A stretch of DNA of 64,000 nt from Simmondsia chinensis (lineage: Eukaryota; Streptophyta; Magnoliopsida; Caryophyllales; Simmondsiaceae): contig JAGTTD010000011.1 in the NCBI GenBank assembly GCA_018398585.1, positions 32,112,164-32,176,163 of the forward strand, in the 5' to 3' direction. Below are positions 23,701 through 35,094 of the stretch, piece after piece (positions within the stretch are counted from its first letter, which is position 1; each line of letters starts with the position of its first letter). Position numbers and translations under genes: made by a program. Under the pieces are notes generated by a model. That model was not told the origin of the DNA. It ran no database searches and worked only from the letters and a program-made list of their open reading frames with translations.

Positions 23701-26072
23701 ATAAAGTAGGCTTCATCCAAAGTGGGGTGATGAATTAACATCCAACTTTCCAATTCTTCGAATTTTATCACATACTCCTCCACTGGTCCTTCTTGAGTCA
23801 TTTTACTAAACTCCTCCACGACATCTTGAAGCGAGCAATCCACGAAACGTTTGCAAAGCTCGTTCATGAAAAACGGCCATGTCATTTGAGGGTGCCTAAG
23901 TTCAAGAGCGTGGTACCATATGTCCCCATGGTTGTGAAGATGGCTTGATGCATACTCTACCCATTCATTCTCGGGAACTTGATACCAACGAAAATATTTA
24001 AGACATTTTCGAATCCATGCTCTCGGGTTCGTACTTTCAAACTTCGGAATTTCAAGCCTTAGCGTGTGGTTGGACCGTGTGTGGTTGCTTCCGTTGCTTC
24101 AGCTATGGTCTCCTTCTTTCATGACCCGGGGTGGGCCACGGTTGCTCCTAGGGTCCGAAAAGCGTGCGGTTGGAGGTGGTAAACTCCATCTCCCATTCGA
24201 GCATAGTTCCCGGATCCTCCTTGAGTGGTAAATTCGGTTGCAACCACGGTTGGTGCTATGGGTTCAACTTCGGGTCTCTTTTCTTGGGCTTTAACCAATC
24301 GGCTAACGGCTTCGGTTAGGGTCTTGAGCTCCAATCCTATGTTGTCCACTTTGGCTTTCAGATTTTCCACCGTGGCTCCCATGTTTTCCACGGTTTCCTT
24401 CATCTCAAGGTTGGTTCGGTTTTGTCGTTCAGCTAAGCCCTCCAAATGGTTCAACAGGCCTTCAATAGTGCCAACCCACTTGTTGGACTCAATATTTTCT
24501 GATGAGGACATACTCGTAGCGGAACGGGAACTTCTTGTTTTGGCTAGCCTTGTGATTTTAGGGCAACGGAAATTTTTTTTACCCGATTTTTTCCCCCTTT
24601 AAACAATAAAAATGCAGTGAAAATTTTTTTTAATTAAATTCGATTTTTTTTAGCTTAAACAGTAAAAACTCATTTTTTTTTTAAATTTAAATTCGAAAAT
24701 GATAGCAGCGGAAAATACCTTTTTTGATAGAACGAGCCTCTTGATCGCAAGATAGCTCTAATACCACTTTGTCACGGACCTAAGTACGTGACTTGGATAA
24801 TTTTTGAGAAGGATCGAGAGAGAGAGAGAGAGTAGGGATTAAGGAGGGAGATTAGAGAATAGATGAAGGAAAGAAGAGGATTTTTAGTAAAAGGAAAGAG
24901 TGAGAGAGTGACGGTTGAAGGAGAGAGGGAAAGTGAGAATTCAGATTGTTGTATTTTTCATTTGATGATTCAAAATGCAAGGTACCAACTCTTTATATAG
25001 AGTTTGGGAGGGGGCAACCCGGTACACACGCCCATACACTCCCTAGTCAAAATACATTTAATGCTGCTACTTTACTTGCAAGAAAAATAAACCTAATCCT
25101 ACCTACTCCCCCAGGGGAAACCAGCTAATACAAGCAACCGGTACCCATCCCTCTAAATTAAACTATTTTCTACTAATTAATATTACATTTTATATTACAT
25201 AATTTGTACAAAATAACAAGAGCAAAAAATGACTACTTGACACGGTCCAAGTGGGTTGTTCGGTCATGGCACATGACAATTGGTATGTACACCGTAACAC
25301 CTGTATAGAAAGCTTATGTCTAAGGACCTCAGCTATGGAATTGTTGTCTTTTCTTGTCCTTTTACTGAATAAAACTAGCTATCGAAAATAATGCGTATCA
25401 TTTGTATTCATGGCTAATACCAATGTCATGCCCGACAAGCTCTACACCTTTTTGATAGAGAACGAGTCATTCAAGTTTTTGTCCACTCATTGATCATCTT
25501 TTAGGACACTGCGTTTTTAGGCTCCGTTTATTTTGATAGAAAATTTTCTTCATAGAATATTTTGAATTAAAATACCTTCTTACAAATTTTTGTTAGTCTA
25601 GCTAAATATAATAGTTTTATTCTATAAATTTGTATAAGGTTCATAGTAGACCAAGTCAAGGTTAAAGTGAAACATACAACTTGAGATTATTGCCGAAAAC
25701 GTTTTCTTGAGGGGAAGTCAATTTTTTCTCAATGGAGGAAAAGATTTTCCATTATGATTGTCAATGAAGCTAAAGAAACAATAAAATTGCTACGAAACTT
25801 GTTTCCCGTCAAAATATAAAGAGCCATAATGTGCACTTCCTACCTCTTACCTAGACTATATTCTCGTTCCGCTTATTTGGTCACTAGTTGCATCCTAATT
25901 TTTCATCATCTTTCTTGGCCAAATTCTACAGGGACACTTGCACACCTATAGATTCTGCGACAATGTATGGACCTTCATTTTACAAGACGCAACGTTCAAG
26001 AACGAGCAGAATCAGGAAAACGTGAGCCGAGTCAAAATCGTAGCTTGCGACTCGAAGTTGCTTAGTCAGTAG
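17722..26072 (+). CDS. TFIIA-S: Transcription initiation factor IIA gamma subunit, copy B; three coding exons
   Basis: Exons 17,722-17,850, 17,971-18,021 and 25,932-26,072 give the same 106-residue protein as copy A; the differences I see are silent (caatgt, aagttg). Splice sites are intact: AAG/gtcta to tgcag, and AAG/gtatag to tacag. Its whole promoter and 5'UTR intron are in the window, with a TATA box at 16,859 and a LINE tail immediately upstream. Intron 2 carries the same antisense gypsy element as A. Val39 is kept. The EC1 partner downstream is broken in this copy. This is the most complete TFIIA-gamma gene of the array. Confidence 0.94.
18022..22052 (+). other. TFIIA intron 2, copy B, upstream of gypsy
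   Basis: Collinear with 645-4,677. It contains the microsatellite at 20,930-20,970 and the unidentified ORF at 20,479-20,706 (75 residues). Nothing else recognised. Confidence 0.7.
20479..20706 (+). other. Unidentified short ORF in TFIIA intron 2, copy B
   Basis: 75-residue version of the A ORF ([14 protein letters not shown], ending [10 protein letters not shown]), preceded by gttgcag. No family recognised; likely non-functional intron sequence or a captured exon. Confidence 0.25.
22058..22558 (-). repeat. 3' LTR of gypsy element B
   Basis: 501 bp, partner of 24,770-25,278; the tract next to it (22,559-22,571) is the polypurine tract on the minus strand. Confidence 0.88.
22544..24511 (-). 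pseudogene. gag-protease-chromodomain remnant of gypsy element B
   Basis: Minus strand. The N-terminal coiled region from Met 24,511 is open to about 24,119 ([11 protein letters not shown]...). The gag domain lies at 23,499-23,885. The protease region is at 22,860-23,468 with NNGSTHSFI, so the catalytic Asp position is Asn. The zinc knuckle is altered: [14 protein letters not shown] lacks its second Cys. The chromodomain-like end is at 22,544-22,918 ([20 protein letters not shown]). A less decayed N-terminus than in A, but frames are still broken and the polymerase is missing. Confidence 0.85.
24770..25278 (-). repeat. 5' LTR of gypsy element B
   Basis: 509 bp. It shares cacacgcccatacac with the 5' LTR of A rather than with its own 3' LTR, confirming one insertion followed by duplication. 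Confidence 0.88.
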
Positions 26073-27221
26073 GGGGTGTGACATTATTATAATTTGTCAT
26101 AATTTCCTTGTGTAATTTCTATTTGTGCCTGCTGTAGAGGGGAGAGTGGGCTTTACCAGATATTGTAGAAATGAAGTCTAGGAAAGAACACTCAATTCAA
26201 GTTAAGCCTATCTTGACATTTAATCTTGAAGATTATATCCAGTTTTTTTTCTTGTATTTCTATGTTTCACTTCCAATAGCCCAATTTTATTTTCCTTTAC
26301 TAATTGAGACATTGATCTGAGTGTGAAATACTACTATGGTTGAGGTCTTAGCATAGAAGGTCCTCGGTTTGAATTTCAATTGACTGTCTTGAAGATATGA
26401 CAACATTCCTTTTTGGGAATTGTGTCTTTCTGGGTCATGTTTGTTCTTTGTGTTAAAACTATTGTCCGATCTTCTGCCAACAACTTAAGTATTGGGGATA
26501 ATTGGTTCTTTATTGTTGGATCTTCTTCCAACAACTTTAGTATCGAGGATAACTGATTCTTTTGTATAATTGGTTGGTATTGTAGTCTTACTGATTTAGA
26601 AGTCATGAGCTCGAATTTCAACAATCTTTACTATTAGTATTAATATCATTTTAGAACATGGTGTGTGATGGTTTAAGAGTTGATTCAGAAACAGCTTGGA
26701 TCAGAATTTAGATGGGTCTGCTTATCTTTTTACAGTGTTATTGTATGCAACGTTTTGGCTACATTTGTTTGACAAAAAATATTTTTCATCTGAGTTCTTT
26801 TTTTTTTTTTTCTTTTCCCTTTCCTCTTGCAATAACTTCATAGTAATTGTTCATAGTAACGGTTTATGTGGAAGATATTTTCCTCCGTTGAGAAGGAATT
26901 GACTTTCCCTTACCAAAATGAGAAAATGTTTTCCTTTCTAAAGGGGAAAACATTTTCTATATAATTCTAATTTTATCCTCAATTTGGTCAAGCGTAAAAC
27001 TCATATAGTGATAAAAATTTCTAAGAAGATATGTTTGATTAAAAATAACAACAAATTCTATGAGAAAAATATTTCTTTGTAATAAACTTAGTTTTGCATT
27101 CTTCAACTAGATGGTTGATAAGAACACTGTGATCTGATCCAATATCGTCCATTTATTCAAAACTTAACCATTTTGAGCTACAAACAGAAAGCTAAAATAG
27201 ATATATAAAAATTTTTAGTTC
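26073..27221. other. Intergenic space between TFIIA-gamma B and EC1 B remnant
   Basis: Equivalent of 8,679-9,825, with the conserved hairpin at 26,922-26,957 and a poly-T run near 26,800. No gene seen. Confidence 0.6.
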
Positions 27222-27497
27222 TTAAGCAGTTGGGGCGAGTAGGAGACTGCTATCAGCATCAAGTGGCGGCACATCAACACCTGGAGTGGAGTATGATTTC
27301 TCACAGTACCCGGCAAGCAGGTTTCCCTCTTCAGCAGTATAACCAAGGGAGCTCGTCATTGTAGGCCAGCAATGCTGAGTAATGGTCTCGATGGCGCTAC
27401 AACACGGTGCATCTATCTCCGCTTGCCCGTAGAGGAAGAACCCAATAATCTCGTTAGAGCAGGACCGAATCTCCGATAGTGTAGTCGAGCAGTCAGC
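27222..27497 (-). pseudogene. EC1-like pseudogene, copy B (5' truncated)
   Basis: Keeps the stop codon (27,222-27,224) and the six-cysteine domain from DCS to the C-terminus. It ends abruptly at 27,497, where copies A, C and D continue into the linker, signal peptide and start codon. A deletion joins the first Cys region to sequence that in C lies about 110-120 bp upstream of the ATG (the aggcatatatc...aaataaatggg region). No start codon, no signal peptide and no proximal promoter remain. The Trp after the first Cys is Ser. Confidence 0.88.
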
Positions 27498-27552
27498 AAA
27501 AGGTGTATATCTTACAAATAAATAGGAGAAGGTAGATGATGGGGTTTGTCAC

Positions 27553-27571
27553 CATTAATTAAATATTAAAA
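27553..27571. other. Empty target site of the C/D SINE
   Basis: attaattaaatattaaaa is uninterrupted here. In C (48,221) and D (63,287) a SINE sits between duplicated attaaatatta repeats. This is the pre-insertion allele preserved within the same array. Confidence 0.85.
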
Positions 27572-27696
27572 TTATAATTATATTGCTTTTCTTTCTGATA
27601 AAAAAAAAAAAATTGTTCTTTAATATGTATTTTATAAACTGCATAATGCACTCCTTAAATATATATTATTATTATTACGATTAATGATTAATTAAT

Positions 27697-28097
27697 GGGT
27701 TATTTACACCAAATATCCTTATACTTTGCTTATTATGTCAATTTAGTCCCTCTACAATTGAAGTCCTTACAGTGAAATTTATGTTAAATTCTTGATGAAA
27801 TTTTTAATGGTTCGGTTTTAAGTTGGTTAAATTGAGTCAATGAGTGGATTTGTACTGGGTTACTTATATTTACCATGATTGTGCCGTTAAAAATTACGCT
27901 ATTAACTTAACTTTAATTTAACCAAAGGACTAAATTGACACAGTATTAATTGTAGAGAAACTAAATTGATACAATTTAACCAAAGGACTAAATTGACACA
28001 TTATTAATTGTCGAGGGATTAAATTGATACAATTAAAAATATAAGGACTTAACTAACACAATAAGAAAGGTATAGGGAGCTTTAGTGTAAATAACCC
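27697..28097. mobile_element. Mutator-like MITE, copy B unit 1
   Basis: Same as 10,269-10,669, with gggttattt/aaataaccc ends, ttaattaat flanks and the doubled internal block. Confidence 0.8.
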
Positions 28098-28218
28098 TTA
28101 ATTAATCATGATTAATAACGTCAAAATGAGCACCAAGACGAATAATGAGTATTGCTTGCCTTTTCAATTTCTTTAACGCCTATGCATATGTTCATGTCCA
28201 TATATATAATTTGTACAC

Positions 28219-28604
28219 GGGTTATTTATGCTAAAAGTTCATGTACTTTGTTCATTATGTCAATTTAGTCATTATACTTTTAATTGTGTCAATTGAGTCC
28301 CTGTACAATTCAAAATGTGTCAATTTGATCCTTAGAGAAAATTTATGTTAAGTTTTTAATGAAATTTTTAATGGTTCAACCATGAATTGGGTTAAATTGA
28401 GTAAATGGATGAATTTATAATAAGTTACTTATATCTAACATAATTTTGCTGTTCAAAATTACATCATTAACTTAACTTAAATTTGACTAAAGGACTAAAT
28501 TGACACATTTTGAATTATTTTGGGACTAAATTAACACAATTATTAATCCAAGGACCAAATTAGTATAATGGGCAAAGTACAAGGATCTTTGGTGTAAATA
28601 ACCC
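28219..28604. mobile_element. Mutator-like MITE, copy B unit 2
   Basis: Same as 10,791-11,176, including the imperfect tttgtacac/tttgcatat flanks. Confidence 0.72.
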
Positions 28605-29990
28605 TTTGCATATTGTATATTTGTTTGTCACATGTATTAATATTAATTTAATATATTGTATTATTAATTATTAATAATAATTAACAATAAATTTGGTTAA
28701 TTTGATAATCATTTTATGTATGGATAGAGATGATAATAGAACAGATAAAGCTCGTTGTATATAAAGAACCGTCATTTTTGGGGTGGATATAGGTGCAAGC
28801 GTGTGGGTAGGGCAAGTGGCATACACGTACGTAGAAATACCCTCATTAGGTGTAGGGATGATGTTGTATTTGTCACGGTACGCCATTACAAAACTAATTT
28901 TAAATAACTACACATGAACATTTTTTTTGGCAAGTAATTACACAAGTAGTGAATATGAATAAATATAGGCAATTATTACGGGCAGTATGGGGCGGTAAAT
29001 GATACTATTGGGTGCGAGCTTCAGAGAAGGTATAAAGATTTGTTTTATACCGTGATTGGTAATAGTCGGCAGGCGGGTATGAATTTTGATGGAGGATGTT
29101 ATCCCTATATATATATATACATATACCTTCCCTAGACCCTGCTTTTGTGGGAGCCTTTGGAAGCACTAGGTTTGTTGTTGTTGTTGTATCAGATTGATGT
29201 GCTAACCTTTAAATTAAAAAAAAACAAATAGTTTGAGTATCACTAAAAATCAAATTTGAATTAATGACATTCTTTTTCTTTTGAAAAGGGAAGAGATATA
29301 TAAATATATAATTAAATAAAAGATAACGGGATAACACATTGAGCAGCCGTTTTAACGCAGTCGGGATAATATATAATCTTCAGATCTTTTTCGATCTCAA
29401 CTTTAACCTTTTTTTTGTCTCATATCATATCTCACCTGATCTGAGCTTGAAAAATTTAAAATTTATTGGGATTTCAACTCGAAAATGAACTCACCCGAAT
29501 TTGGCTCGACTCAACCTCAACCCGACCTGAGCTAACAAGAAAATCGAAATGAACCAACCCAAGTTTGATCCAATTCGTGATGACCCGAGACTCGAATTAG
29601 ACCTATCCTATACCTCGAAATAATCCAAATAAAAATTCAATTTTTATTATAGAATCTGAATAACATATTGATTATAGTCATTCTATTTTGTAATGTTAAT
29701 TATGATTTTCAAGGTCCAATAAATATGTTATTAAAATAACCTAATAGGTCAATCCAAAATCTGGCACGACCTAAGGATGACCCAATCTACGGTTTAACCT
29801 AACTCGAGGTTCACCTGAACCTGAAGATGACCTGACCTGAGTATGATCCAATCCTATTTTATACAACACAAGATAGATCCACTGTGCACTAATATGATCC
29901 GAACGCGACATAACCCGACCCGACTGTGATTTCACCTTTTAATTTTTTTACCTCCTAGTTTAATTCTATTCTTAAAATAAACAGGACTTA
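28605..29990. other. Intergenic region, copy B
   Basis: Collinear with 11,177-12,560. It has a SINE/LINE-type tail at 29,127-29,188, a tRNA-Lys 5' remnant at 29,346-29,367 (gccgttttaacgcagtcggg) and a gacc-rich degenerate repeat. No gene seen. Confidence 0.6.
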
Positions 29991-30029
29991 CCCTTTATAA
30001 TTTTTTAAAACTCTACCGTGAGTAGTTGA

Positions 30030-32012
30030 ATGCAGTCATTTCGTTTTAAAGACTTCCATCAAAACCCTAAACCCTTTCTACTCCCCCTACCTGCGCGTCG
30101 CTCCAGTCGGTGGATCATCCTCTCTCTGCCTTTGCGGTTGCAAGGTATAATCCTCTCTCTCTCTCACTTTCTCTCTCAATCTCTCGATTTATTGATTTCG
30201 TAGTGTAATACTGATCGATTTCTCGAGGTGTTATCGATTTTTCTCTAGTTTTCGTGCTTATTTTGATTCGCAATCTGGTTGTTTCCTTAGAAAATGGGGG
30301 TTGGATGCGGGAAATACTATCAAAGCTTCACAAATTTGGTGGCTTTGTTGTGAATGGAACTGATTTCGTGAATTATCTCTCGCTAGTATTCATATTTTGT
30401 TTGTTGATCTTTCTTGTTCGCAGTATACGAGGAAAAAGTAGGATTCATTTACGAGGCACTAATGCACCGGATCTTATTAGACTCCGAAGTTAAGCGTGCT
30501 TGGGCGAGAGTAGTACCAGGATTGGTGACCTCCTGGGAAGTCCTCGTGTCACTGACCCTATAAGGTTGGGGGTCATCGGAAACAGCCTCTCGGTAGGGCT
30601 ACACCTTGAAGGGTTAAGGCTGCGTATATTAGCATTGGGTCTGTTGTTGCAGTATACGAGGAAAAAGTATTTGTCTTCTCATATTGTTGCTGTTGTCGTT
30701 GACTTGCGCTTTGTTGATCGCGCAAGCATAGAGTTTTTTTTGTCTTTGAAGTTCTTCCCCGTGTAACTGCTCCTAGTGAGAATTGGTGGAGGTGTTGTAG
30801 TTGGCGAATCATTTATTCCTTTTGGGATGTGCTCTGTTCATGACACAAACTAAAATTTTTGATATATAGGATTGTAGATATTAGAGGGGGAGGTGGAGAA
30901 GAAATTTGGGTATGAGGGGATATAATTAGGGTTAGGGGGAATAAAAGCCTGACATAGAGAGAGCGTGGGGAATAGAAACACAACGAGGGAGGGTGCAAAT
31001 TAAATTTAATATTCAAGATGATAAAAATCATTACAATCTTCCTATTTATAAACAAAATTAGGGACACAAAAGTAAATATTAAAATGTCTAAAGAACTTAA
31101 ATAAAACTAAATATTAAAATCTACTAATTTCATCGTGTTCCACTCCTTCTTTCCTGTTTTTGGCCCCCATATCAGTTCAAATGTATACAATCACCCGTTA
31201 AGAAAATTATGAGGGTAAATGTATGAAATGAATATGCTTCTTCTAGAACATGTGATTGGTATGTGCCAAAAATGTAGACAGGGGGTAGATTTAGAATTGG
31301 CTACTAACATCTCGCCAAAAATCCACTATTAATCAACAATCATTTGGTACTTCTTTCTTATGTTTGCTTTTGGTCCGTAGTTTCATCTATAGATGTTGTA
31401 ATGAAGGAAATCATTCCATGAATGAATTCAATTTTGCCTCTCTCTCTCTATGACTTTCTTCTCGCTAATTTCTCTCTGTCTCTCTCTCCCTCGTTTTGTT
31501 CTTCGGATAAAAAGTTTTAGGCAATAGTGACACTTCTTGCTTGCATTTTATCATGCAAGTAATGTGAACTGCGGCTATCTATGTTGATCTGTGGTTAAAA
31601 GTTACATTTGTCTCCATACATGGATGTCTCAGTGTATTTTCATGTTCCATTATTTTCTAGAGCCTATATGCTATTTGTGTTGTTTTACAGGGTAATGTTG
31701 TATATAGAAATGCATAAGATTTGTGATGCTTCTCTGTTACTATTCAGACATCATGTTATTGGTTATTGTAGGAATTTTCTGCTTATAGCAGATGTCTCTG
31801 TTGGTTTCTTAGGGTATTCGAAAGTTAGACTAAATTATTGTAATTTCTCAGCTCTACAAAAAATGAATTTCAACAACATGAAAGTTCCGAACGTCCCTAG
31901 TGGTGGGCCAGCATCTGCTTTGATTAAGGTGGGGATTATTGGTGCACTTGGTATCTATGGTGTTGCTAATTCTCTCTGCAATGTTGAAGGAGGGCACCGT
32001 GCCATTGTGTAA
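30030..32012 (+). pseudogene. Prohibitin 5' fragment, copy B
   Basis: Telo-box 30,062-30,074, 5'UTR donor at 30,144/30,145, 5S-headed SINE in the intron, first coding exon 31,863-32,012. The acceptor cag before the ATG is caa, as in A. The exon ends at the same inverted TFIIA junction, giving TAA after 49 codons. Changes relative to intact PHB include IKVGII and SLCNVEGG. Confidence 0.87.
30441..30650 (+). mobile_element. 5S-rRNA-headed SINE, copy B (complete)
   Basis: Same insertion as 13,011-13,220 with both 19-bp target repeats intact (30,422-30,440 and 30,651-30,669). Confidence 0.87.
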
Positions 32013-32680
32013 AGTCCAGGAATGATTCTACAATCGAACAAGTTAAATCAAGTTTCAAAAGAGTATAGATCACAATCAAATCAACATGATCTACATCTAA
32101 AATAATCGTATTCATTCACCAAAATCCAGAGCTTCATATTATGAATGAACAAATCAAAATCTAACATTCCAAATCAAATCACGGAGATAGAAATTGGAAT
32201 AAAAAAAAGAACACATGAAAAATTGAAGGCAAAATCGAACCGTTGGTTGAATTTGTCCTTGATTACTCTCTCTCTCTCTCTCCCTCTCTTTCTGCAGCTG
32301 CTTGTAGCTGTTGGGGGTACTCTGGGTTTGGGCGGATAAATTCTGAGGAATTTATACCCTAATTTTTGCACCTTTTCTTATATATACATCCGACCTACTT
32401 GCTATTTTCCTTGGATGATTATACCCTTCTGGTTTTTTATAATTTACTGACCGGTCTATTTTGCAATTATATTGCTATTGCAAGTCGGGTTTTGCTTAGT
32501 GAACTGGAGTCCGTCGATTTTTTTACCTCGCAACAACGACAACAACAACAGTCCCAAGCACCTCAAGGGCTCCCGTGTACGCAGGGTCTGGGAGGGATAG
32601 GATGTACGCAGCCTTAGCTCCTCAAGATGGGGCCCTGATGAGAGGCTGTTTCCGAGGATCCCCAACCTGATAGTTGCTAG
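32013..32680 (-). repeat. Left arm of fold-back: inverted TFIIA promoter, copy B
   Basis: Reverse complement of the TFIIA upstream region, with an inverted TATA-like motif near 32,380. It ends at ttgctag (32,680), where LINE sequence begins. Confidence 0.82.
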
Positions 32681-33400
32681 AAGTTATCAAGATTGGATCA
32701 GAGTGCATACCACAAAAAGCGTGCTTCAAATACTTGGGTTCCATGATGCAATAAGATGGTGAATTGGGCGCAGATATCAACAACAGGATTAAAATGGGTT
32801 AGCCTAAGTGGAGGATGGCCTCTTCGGTACTGTGCCATAGGAAGTTCCCGCTAAAATTAAAGGGTAAATACTATAAGACGGTAGTGAGACCGGCTATGTC
32901 CTACGGGGCAGAGTGTTGGCCAGTTAATTGTCATCACCCAAACTCTTGGCTGTATTACCTTTTGATCGTTAATGCTAGTTTTGTTGGCCGTTGGCCGCTG
33001 CTCTGTTAAAAAAAAAAAAAAAAAAAAAAATTGTCATCACACGCAGAAGCGGAAGGTTGCGGAGATGGGGATGTTGAGATGGATGTATGGACACACAAGG
33101 AAGGACATGATCCATAATGACGTCATAAGAAGTAAATTAGGCGTCACCCCAATAGAGGATAAGTTGAGGGAGCAACGTCTACGGTGGTTTGGGCATGTCA
33201 GGAGGAGACCCACAACTGCCCCTCTAAGGAGATGCGAACAACTTCGTATTGCAGACGAGGAGAGAGGAAGAGGCCGGCCAAAGAAGAGTTGGTTGGAGAC
33301 AATTCGAAAGGACCTCGCATACCTCAACCTAAATGAAAAGACGGCCTTAGATAGAGCTCAGTGGAGGATTAGTGTAGGGGTGTCCGATTTAGCGGTGTAG
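32681..33400 (+). pseudogene. RTE-type LINE fragment, copy B
   Basis: The shortest of the three spacers. It starts downstream of the FADD motif, then [29 protein letters not shown] and [11 protein letters not shown], ending at the ORF2 stop near 33,400. It is interrupted by a 93-bp poly(A) insertion at 32,938-33,030. Confidence 0.82.
32938..33030 (+). mobile_element. Small retroposed insertion with poly(A) tail inside LINE copy B
   Basis: About 70 bp of unique sequence followed by 23 A's, bounded by the direct repeat (aa)ttgtcatcac (32,926-32,937 and 33,031-33,040). It is absent from the LINE copies in A and C. The structure is that of a target-primed, 5'-truncated retroposon. I cannot identify the source RNA. 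Confidence 0.8.
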
Positions 33401-33909
33401 GATTAGGGAGCACAAGTAATCTACCTCTCTCTATCTACTTTCTCTTTCTCTTTCTCATTCTCTCGCTAATTCTTCTACACTTTCTATATGCTATACCCTC
33501 CCTATTTGTCGCAGGTTGTTGCATGTAGATATTTCTCCTCCTAGCGAGTTTGCTTTTCCCCTTTGCCCTGGTTGCTATGCTCCCTTACTCCCATGCTTAC
33601 ATGTTTCCATGGTTATTTGCTTACATGCTTATTTGTCTATATGCTTACATGCTTACTTGCTATATGCTCACATGCCTTACATGCTTTTCTTGATCTTTAC
33701 ACTTTACATGTTCTTCATGATCTGCATACATGCTTCACATGCTCTACTTACGTGCCCTTCTTAGCTAGCAACTATCAGGTTGGGGATCCTCGGAAGCAGC
33801 CTCTCATCAGGGCCCCGTCCTGAGGGGGTAAGGCTGCGTACATTCTACCCCTCCCAGACCCTGCGTACGCGAGAGCCCTTGAGGCGCTGGGGACTGTTGT
33901 TGTTGTGAG
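33401..33909 (+). repeat. LINE 3'UTR and (TTG)n tail, copy B
   Basis: Same organisation as 16,187-16,718: ct-rich start, catgcttacatg words, then the conserved gcagcctct...ggctgcgta...ttgttg tail. Confidence 0.75.
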
Positions 33910-34240
33910 TTAAAAAGTAGACGGCCTTCAGTTCACTAAGCAAAACCCAGCTTGCAATGGCAATATAATTGTAAAATAGACCGGTCTGTAAATAATAAAA
34001 AACTAGAAGGGTATAATTGTCCAAGGAAAATAGCAAGTCGGTCGGATGTATATATAAGAAGAGGTGCAAAAATTAGGGTATAACTTCCTTGGAATATATC
34101 CGTCCAAACCCAGAGTATCACCAACAGCTACAAGCAGCTGCAGAGAGAGAGAGAAATCAAGGATAAATTCAACCAATGGTTCGATTTTGCCTTCGATTTT
34201 TCATGTGTTCTTTTCTTTATTCCAATTTCTATCTCCATGA
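33765..34240 (+). repeat. Right arm of fold-back, copy B (truncated TFIIA promoter)
   Basis: Matches 16,565-17,050 up to tctatctccatga, then breaks off. No TFIIA gene follows; the sequence switches to inverted PHB promoter. The TATA motif (tatatataag near 34,050) is still present. Confidence 0.8.
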
Positions 34241-34254
34241 TAATTTTTACAAAC

Positions 34255-34641
34255 CCTTTCACAACAAAGCCACCAAATTTGTGAAGATTTGATAGTACTT
34301 CCTTTAATCAACGTGCATTTTCTAAGGAAACAACCAGATTGCAAAGGGAAATAAGCACGAAAACTAGAGGAAAATCGATCAGAATAACACCTCGAGAAAT
34401 CGATCAGTATTACACTACGAATTCAATAAATCGACAGATAGAGAGAGAGAGAGTGAGAGAGGATTATACGTTGCAACCGCAAAGGGGGAGAGAGGAGGAT
34501 CCACTGAATGGAGAGAAGCGCAGGTAAGGGTAGTCGAAAGGGTTTAGGGTTTTGGTGGAAATCGTTTTAAAGCTGAAATGACTCAACCACTCACGGTAGG
34601 GTTTGTAAAAATTATAATGGTTAAGTTGTGCTAGCATAAAT
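34255..34641 (-). repeat. Inverted copy of the PHB promoter and 5'UTR (left arm)
   Basis: Reverse complement of 34,679-35,075, including an inverted telo-box near 34,540-34,553 and the ga-repeat leader. It stops before the 5S-headed SINE. Spacer to the right arm is only 37 bp. Just before it, 34,241-34,256 (taatttttacaaaccc) is a direct-orientation copy of 34,705-34,720, a filler typical of template switching. Confidence 0.88.
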
Positions 34642-34678
34642 CGTTTTAACGTAAGGGGTGAGAACTTTCCAAAAAACC

Positions 34679-35075
34679 ATTTATGCTAGCACAACTTAAC
34701 CATTATAATTTTTACAAACCCGACTGTGAGTGGTTGAGTCATTTCGGCTTTAAAACAATTTCCACCAAAACCCTAAACCCTTTCGACTACCCTTACCTGC
34801 GCTTCTCTCCATTTGGTGGATCCTCCTCTCTCCCCCTTTGCGGTTGCAAGGTTTAATCCTCTCTCTCTCTCTCTCACTCTCTCTCTCTCTATCTGTCGAT
34901 TTATTGAATTCGTAGTTTAATACTGATCGATTTCTTGAGGTGTTATTCTGATCGATTTTCCTCTAGTTTTCGTGCTTATTTCCATTTGCAATCTGGTTGT
35001 TTCCTTAGAAAATGCGCGTTGATTAGAGGAAGTACTATCAAATCTTCACAAATTTGGTGGCTTTGTTGTGAAAGG
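34679..35075 (+). promoter_or_regulatory. PHB: Promoter, 5'UTR exon and start of 5'UTR intron of the full PHB gene
   Basis: Contains the telo-box aaaccctaaaccc at 34,768-34,780, an element common in plant genes of growing cells. A ct-rich leader and a 5'UTR exon probably ending at 34,850 (ttgcaag/gttt) follow. It is the right arm of an inverted repeat, so a divergent second promoter lies head-to-head with it. Confidence 0.65.
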
Positions 35076-35094
35076 AACTGCTTGCGTGAATATA

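Larger units (their letters stand above)
22058..25278 (-). mobile_element. Ty3/gypsy LTR retrotransposon, internally deleted (copy B)
   Basis: The same insertion as 4,683-7,883, at the same site with the same gttgg/attgg flanks. It was therefore copied by segmental duplication. LTRs are 22,058-22,558 and 24,770-25,278, and the PBS is at 24,755-24,766. The inner LTR border keeps tgtcacg here. RT, RNase H and the integrase core are absent. Confidence 0.92.

Noticed and set aside
1..34240. Copies A and B as an assembly duplication of one locus
   Set aside because: They differ in EC1 deletions, the poly(A) insertion at 32,938, LINE spacer length and many substitutions, so they are distinct copies; long reads should still confirm.
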